Source: Streptosporangium roseum DSM 43021 (GTDB lineage Bacteria > Actinomycetota > Actinomycetes > Streptosporangiales > Streptosporangiaceae). From it: a stretch of 64,000 nt of DNA. Of this stretch, positions 60,559 through 64,000 are shown in pieces; the first letter of the stretch is position 1; each line of letters begins with the position of its first letter. The notes under the pieces were generated by a model that had not been told where the DNA came from, ran no database searches, and saw only the letters and a list, made by a program, of their open reading frames with translations. The position numbers were made by a program, and so were the translations under genes. The DNA lies in NCBI RefSeq assembly GCF_000024865.1, contig NC_013595.1, positions 9,920,001 through 9,984,000 on the forward strand, given 5' to 3'.

Positions 60559-60594
60559 ATGGACTAAAGAGGTCCATAATATCTGCGATAGACT
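60559..60594. promoter_or_regulatory. Inverted repeat and leaderless promoter between reductase and Rrf2 genes
   Basis: ATGGAC (60559-60564) and GTCCAT (60572-60577) are perfect arms with a 7-bp AT-rich spacer, typical of Rrf2 sites. TAGACT (60589-60594) is 6 nt before the Rrf2 GTG and serves as a -10 box. Confidence 0.7.
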
Positions 60595-60600
60595 CGGGGC

Positions 60601-61074
60601 GTGAAGCTGCCTGTGAGCACCGAATGGGTTCTGCACTGCGCCACGACGCTGGCCCAGCTCGATCCGGGAGCCAGCGCGTCGGCGGCACAGCTCGCGCAGT
60701 ACTACGACCTCCCGGCGGCCTATCTCACCAAGCAGCTGAAGTCGCTCGTCAGAGCCGGCCTGCTGGCCGCGACCACGGGCCCGCGGGGAGGATTCCGGCT
60801 CGCGCGGCCCGCCTCCGAGATCACGCTCCTGCAGATCGTCGAGGCAGTCGACGGCACGTCCCCACCGTATGAGTGCCGCGAGATCCGCCAGCAGGGACGG
60901 GGAGCGCTGGCCCCCGAGGAGTGCCGCCGCACCTGCATCCTCGCCGAGAAGATGGCCGACGCACACGAGGCGTGGCGACGCACCCTTGCCGAGGTCACCC
61001 TCGCCGGCATCCTCGCCGCGCTGCCCCCGTCGGCGCCGTCCCGCACCCGGCGGCGCCTGGCGGGGACGGCGTAG
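60601..61074 (+). CDS. Rrf2-family transcriptional regulator
   Basis: The 157-residue protein has a winged helix (SAAQLAQYYDLPAAYLTKQLKSLVRAGLL then TTGPRGGFRLARPASEITLLQIVEAV) typical of Rrf2. It has cysteines at 92, 108 and 112 in the C-terminal region, spaced x15 and x3; IscR and NsrR have three at x5 and x5, so this may bind a different cluster or act by thiol chemistry. GTG 60601 lies 6 nt after TAGACT with no ribosome site. It probably regulates the divergent reductase. The tail after its stop is a 41-bp tandem array. Confidence 0.9.
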   Translation: MKLPVSTEWVLHCATTLAQLDPGASASAAQLAQYYDLPAAYLTKQLKSLVRAGLLAATTGPRGGFRLARPASEITLLQIVEAVDGTSPPYECREIRQQGRGALAPEECRRTCILAEKMADAHEAWRRTLAEVTLAGILAALPPSAPSRTRRRLAGTA

Positions 61075-61088
61075 TCCGTCCACGGCCC

Positions 61089-61320
61089 TCAAGACACGTC
61101 CACGCCCTCCGGGACACGTCCACCGCCCCTCAAGACACGTCCACGCCCTCCGGGACACATCCACCGCCCCTCAAGACACGTCCACGCCCTCCGGGACACG
61201 TCCACCGCCCCTCAAGACACGTCCACGCCCTCCGGGACACATCCACCGCCCCTCAAGACACGTCCACGCCCCCCCGGGACACATCCACCGCCCCTCAAGA
61301 CACGTCCACGCCCCCGGGAC
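61089..61320. repeat. 41-bp tandem array with 20-bp half units
   Basis: Six copies of the word AAGACACGTCC start at 61091, 61132, 61173, 61214, 61255 and 61297, giving a 41-bp period (last 42). Each unit consists of two similar halves, one with AAGACACGTCCACGCC and one with GGGACACATCCACCGCC. The copies are nearly identical, no unique spacers exist, and the period does not preserve a reading frame. Confidence 0.95.
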
Positions 61321-61321
61321 A

Positions 61322-61462
61322 TCAGTAGCTGAAGGTGGTCGCGCCCTCGTCGCCGATCCACTGCCACATGGGGACGGTGCCGCCCAGCTCCGCGCCCTCG
61401 ACGAGCCGCCGCCTGTCGAGCGCGCGGGCCTCGAAGCAGATCGGGCATCCCAGGTAGCGTCC
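61322..61462 (-). pseudogene. C-terminal remnant of a DsrE-family protein
   Basis: About 45 residues remain: GRYLGCPICFEARALDRRRL, then VEGAELGGTVPMWQWIGDEG and ATTFSY before the stop. ELGGTVP and the final ATTFSY are the usual end of actinomycete DsrE-type sulfur-transfer-like proteins (CPIC would be the thiol site). No start codon or upstream half exists in frame. The preceding DNA encodes a different protein fragment in another frame, so this is a truncated, fused remnant. It stops 2 bp before the tandem array. Confidence 0.75.
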
Positions 61463-61800
61463 GCCATGGCCAGGTCCAGGCCGCGCCGGGCCTCCTCCGC
61501 GGCACGCCCGGCGTCGCCGTACCACAGGAAGCACTCCGAGCGGGCCGCCGCGACCGGGCAGACCCGCTGCACCTCACCGGTGCGTTCGAGCCTGGCGGGC
61601 GGCCTCGTCCAGCGTGGCCGGCGCCTCGGGCTCGCCGCGAGCCGCCCGGATCCGGCCCCGCGCCACCAGCGCGGGAACCACGGCGACCCCGCCCCGGACC
61701 GGCCGGTCCAGCGCCGCGTCCGCGTCGGCCAGCGCGCCGGTCCAGTTGCGGCCGGGGCCGGGGCCGGACCCCCGGCCTTCCGCCTCCCGGGCGCGGCAAC
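61463..61800 (-). pseudogene. Frameshifted fragment of a LuxR/AAA-type TPR regulator
   Basis: Upstream in one frame is ALADADAALDR..GGVAVVPALVARGRIRAARGE then LDEAARQ; about 61595 the frame shifts and RLERTGEVQRVCPVAAARSE continues, followed by GDAGRAAEEARRGLDLAM. Joined, this is the TPR region of large LuxR-type ATP-binding regulators (GRIRARRG, TGELQRV.PVAAARAE as remembered). There is no ATPase or DNA-binding part. It merges directly into the DsrE remnant, so this is old gene debris. Confidence 0.65.
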
Positions 61801-61849
61801 CGCCGGTTCGACGGCCGGTCCTGTCGTGGGCGGTTGCTAGCCTCCGGCC

Positions 61850-63310
61850 ATGTTGAAGATCGGAGACACCGCAGCCGTGCTCCTGCCGCTGGGGGGATAC
61901 GGCGCCTGCCAGGTGAGCGGGATCGACGCCGACGGCTGGGTGACGGTGTGCGTGCTCGACTGGCGCTCCGACGCGATGCCAACGCTGGACGACCTGTCCT
62001 CGGCGGGTCCCCTGCTCCGCGACCACCACAGCTGGTCGGCGGAGCCGGAGGCCCTCAGGATCGACGGCTCCGATGCCCCACCGCCTGATTTCGTATGGCT
62101 CGGACATCTGCCGATTCACCCGGACGTCCCGCGCGAGATCGATTCCCTCGGTGGCTGGGAAGGCCTGCCGCTGCAGATCGCCCACCAGAGGCGATGGGCC
62201 CTGCAGGTGCCCGCGGAGGCCAAGGCGGCCTACAAGAACTCCGCCAGAGGCCCGGTCGTGGTCGATCTCGGTGATGCGCCGCAGACCATGGACGCCACGA
62301 CGTCGAGGCTCGACCTTCCGGCTCATCTCGCGGAGGTCCGCTGGTCGGGCCTGGACGCGCTGCCACGCCTGACCGCTCTGGGATGGTCCGGGGCCGATCG
62401 CGGCCTCTCCGAGGCCGTCGCCGGTCGGCCCATGATCCAGTCTCTGATCTGGGAGTCCCCACCGGCCGTCGTGGATCTGAGCACGACGCACCTGACCGAG
62501 CTCGTCATCCGGGGCTCCGGGCTGCGGCACCTCCGTCTCCCGCCCGGCCTGATGGATCTCCGGCTGACCGCCGAGCCACCCGAGGTTGTCGAGGCGGCCG
62601 AGGAGGGCCGATGGATCCAGCTCACCATGACCTCACCCGCTCCCGTCCCGAGCGGCCTGCATGGGATCCGTGACCTCGACCTGCGGGTGACAGACGACCT
62701 GTCCATGGCCGCGCTGGGCGCCCTGACCGATCTGGAGTCGTTGCAGATCTGGTGGTCCCGACCGTACGGCCGGCTGCTGGACGCCGCCGGCCCGGGCCTA
62801 TTGCAGCGGTTGCACACCCTGCGGCTCACCGACGCGTACGGCGTCGACTCGTCCTCCCTGCCACTCCCCGCGCCGTCCCTGCGCCGCCTGGACCTCGCAG
62901 GGATCCGGCGCAGCCAGGTCAAACCGATCAAGGCCCGCTACAAGGACTCGCCCGTGTGCGTGACCATCCGGGGCGCCAAGTCCGACACCTGGCTGGCGGC
63001 CAATGTCGACAACCCGCTGCGTGACTGGGCCGACGACGACGGACGGGCGGGCGCCGCCGCGTGCAAGGCCTACGCGTCCGCACTTCGCGCCATCGAACGC
63101 CTGCCTGCCGGCGATCCCACCACGGCGGCCGGCGCGCGGCCGATCCTCCAGGGCCTCGTCGAGAAACTGAACGCGATCGACGGACGCCACGAGATCATCG
63201 ACACGGTCAGACGAGAGGAGGCCGCGGACGCGTTCTTCGAGCTGGCGCGGCGCGCCGGTGTCCCGGACTCCGAGACGGCCGCCTGGTTCGACGAGTGGCG
63301 CGACTTCTAG
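61850..63310 (+). CDS. Leucine-rich-repeat-like cytosolic protein
   Basis: The 486-residue protein begins with a small beta domain (MLKIGDTAAVLLPLGGYGAC then GIDADGWVTVCVLDW) somewhat like Imm26-type immunity proteins. Residues about 155-370 hold irregular LRR-like units: LPAHLAEVRWSGLDALPRLT, HLTELVIRGSGLRHLRLPPG and LPAPSLRRLDLAGIRR. The C-terminal part is a helical domain (CKAYASALRAIERLP, ILQGLVEKLNAI and FDEWRDF). Related actinomycete proteins carry the label gliding motility protein without evidence. TAGCCT 6 nt before the ATG suggests a leaderless mRNA. It may bind a partner protein or be an immunity-like factor. Confidence 0.75.
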   Translation: MLKIGDTAAVLLPLGGYGACQVSGIDADGWVTVCVLDWRSDAMPTLDDLSSAGPLLRDHHSWSAEPEALRIDGSDAPPPDFVWLGHLPIHPDVPREIDSLGGWEGLPLQIAHQRRWALQVPAEAKAAYKNSARGPVVVDLGDAPQTMDATTSRLDLPAHLAEVRWSGLDALPRLTALGWSGADRGLSEAVAGRPMIQSLIWESPPAVVDLSTTHLTELVIRGSGLRHLRLPPGLMDLRLTAEPPEVVEAAEEGRWIQLTMTSPAPVPSGLHGIRDLDLRVTDDLSMAALGALTDLESLQIWWSRPYGRLLDAAGPGLLQRLHTLRLTDAYGVDSSSLPLPAPSLRRLDLAGIRRSQVKPIKARYKDSPVCVTIRGAKSDTWLAANVDNPLRDWADDDGRAGAAACKAYASALRAIERLPAGDPTTAAGARPILQGLVEKLNAIDGRHEIIDTVRREEAADAFFELARRAGVPDSETAAWFDEWRDF

Positions 63311-63330
63311 GACCGCGGCAGTCGGGCGTG

Positions 63331-63411
63331 TCAGACGGAGCGTCTTGAAAGCAGATGTCAGACGGAGCGCCTTGGAAGGCCTTGGATGACGGAGCGCCTT
63401 GGAAGCAGGTG
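63331..63411. repeat. Three imperfect copies of a 25-29 bp unit
   Basis: Copies at 63331-63357, 63358-63386 and 63387-63411 share GACGGAGCG(T/C)CTTGGAA. They lie between the LRR gene and the MarR gene and have no coding potential. Confidence 0.85.
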
Positions 63412-63501
63412 TGCGTGACGCGGGGCCGGCCCCGCCGCGACACCGGCCCGCCATCGGACCGGGGCCATCGGCGAGGCCAACGGACTCGATGGGACTCCTT
63501 A

Positions 63502-63540
63502 TGGATAATCCAGAACGGAACCAGTTGCTACGCTGGAGGC
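63502..63540 (+). promoter_or_regulatory. Operator-like palindrome and leaderless promoter of the second MarR gene
   Basis: TGGATAATCCA (63502-63512) is a perfect palindrome about 17 bp before a TACGCT -10 box (63529-63534), which lies 6 nt before the ATG. It overlaps the expected -35 region, consistent with autorepression. Confidence 0.6.
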
Positions 63541-64000
63541 ATGACCGCCATGGCACCTGCTCGCACTCAGCCGGACCTGTCGTTCCTGTTGGACCACGCC
63601 GGCCACGTCCTGAGAACCCGGATGGCGGCTGCGCTCGCCGAGATCGGGCTGACGGCGCGCATGCACTGCGTGCTGGTTCACGCCCTGGAAGAGGAGCGGA
63701 CCCAGATCCAGCTCGCCGAGATCGGCGACATGGACAAGACCACGATGGTGGTCACGGTCGACGCCCTGGAGAAGGCGGGACTCGCCGAGCGACGCCCGTC
63801 CAGGACGGACCGGCGGGCCCGGATCATCGCGGTCACCGAGAAGGGCGCGGAGGTCGCGCGGCAGAGCCAGGAGATCGTCGACGGCGTGCACAGGGCCGCC
63901 CTGGGCGCGCTGCCCGGAAACGAGGGCGAGGCGCTCGTGCGGGCCATGAACCACCTGGTGACGGGGCATCTGGCCACCCCCGCCGAGGCGCCGCAAGGGG
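63541..64000 (+). CDS. MarR-family transcriptional regulator, 3' end outside window
   Basis: The visible 153 residues show the MarR fold: FLLDHAGHVLRTRMAAALAEIGLTARMHCVLVHALEEE, TQIQLAEIGDMDKTTMVVTVDALEKAGLAERRPSR (recognition helices, in pieces) and DRRARIIAVTEKG (wing). The last helix NHLVTGHL reaches almost to the end, so only a few codons are missing. A TAnnnT box at 6 nt and a GGAGG that is too close to the ATG suggest a leaderless start at 63541; ATG 63550 is the alternative. Target genes lie outside the window. Confidence 0.9.
   Translation, partial: MTAMAPARTQPDLSFLLDHAGHVLRTRMAAALAEIGLTARMHCVLVHALEEERTQIQLAEIGDMDKTTMVVTVDALEKAGLAERRPSRTDRRARIIAVTEKGAEVARQSQEIVDGVHRAALGALPGNEGEALVRAMNHLVTGHLATPAEAPQG

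Noticed and set aside
61089..61320. The 41-bp array as a CRISPR
   Set aside because: Units are continuous with no unique spacers and each unit is itself two similar halves; no cas genes are nearby.
61080..61850. A transposon end or integrase site near the gene debris
   Set aside because: No inverted terminal repeats, transposase or tRNA attachment site is visible; the damage is explained by deletions and frameshift.

Overview
The window is chromosomal DNA from a very GC-rich actinomycete. Third-codon GC bias, frequent GTG and TTG starts, strong GGAGG ribosome sites, mycothiol-type enzymes (DinB/maleylpyruvate isomerase family), BldC and a DUF3073 protein all point to Actinobacteria. The gene order purS-purQ-purL ... 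purF-purM-DUF3073-valine/leucine dehydrogenase-conserved hypothetical-bldC is, from memory, the Streptomyces SCO4077-SCO4091 neighbourhood. I infer a sporulating actinomycete, probably of the Streptosporangiales (Streptosporangium/Nonomuraea type); the family assignment is a guess.

Layout. 1-2.2 kb: start of a 2-oxoacid dehydrogenase operon (E1 alpha, E1 beta, first codons of E2) on the minus strand. 2.5-6.6 kb: purS, an RsbW-like ATPase lying inside the purine cluster, purQ and purL, closed by a strong terminator. 6.7-10.7 kb: a secreted collagen-like protein, then a membrane class III adenylate cyclase next to a Crp/Fnr regulator. 10.7-21.2 kb: two DHA2-type MFS exporters (one divergent from a TetR gene), an MTHFR-family protein, a PhoX phosphatase, a sterol-carrier-like protein and a large proline-rich DUF4190 membrane protein. 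21.3-27.3 kb: purF, purM, DUF3073, amino-acid dehydrogenase and bldC. 27.4-32.3 kb: TetR and LacI regulators, then a cell-wall amidase and a GH20 N-acetylhexosaminidase with a DasR-like operator. 32.3-41.5 kb: copper chaperone, pyrD, a GAF/ANTAR/STAS signalling cluster, two PAP2 phosphatases, a P-loop kinase, signal peptidase I and a universal stress protein. 41.4-48.6 kb: GH15 glucoamylase/trehalase, aldo-keto reductase, DUF2267 and a two-gene module of a membrane solute-binding-like protein and a solute-binding/von Willebrand A protein. 49-53 kb: O-methyltransferase, MarR plus LLM flavin oxidoreductase with three matching operators, MDMPI enzyme and a small lipoprotein/membrane pair. 53.4-56.5 kb: modABC with an HTH-Mop regulator. 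56.7-64 kb: YceI, a monooxygenase/TetR pair, an SRPBCC protein, an NAD(P)-binding reductase/Rrf2 pair, a 41-bp tandem array beside decayed gene fragments, an LRR-like protein and the start of a second MarR regulator.

How parts work together. purS/Q/L and purF/M supply four early steps of IMP synthesis. The cyclase and Crp protein are a plausible cAMP signal/receptor pair. The amidase and hexosaminidase fit peptidoglycan or chitin amino-sugar turnover under GlcNAc control. Several small regulator/target pairs (MarR-LLM, TetR-monooxygenase, Rrf2-reductase, TetR-MFS) show clear inverted-repeat operators between them.

Two genome-wide habits stand out. Short direct duplications span or follow stop codons at several gene ends. 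Several genes have a TAnnnT box exactly 6-7 nt before the start codon, which suggests leaderless mRNAs. I saw no rRNA, tRNA, CRISPR array, insertion sequence, prophage or large biosynthetic gene cluster. No database search was possible: family names rest on motif recognition, and statements about other genomes rest on memory.
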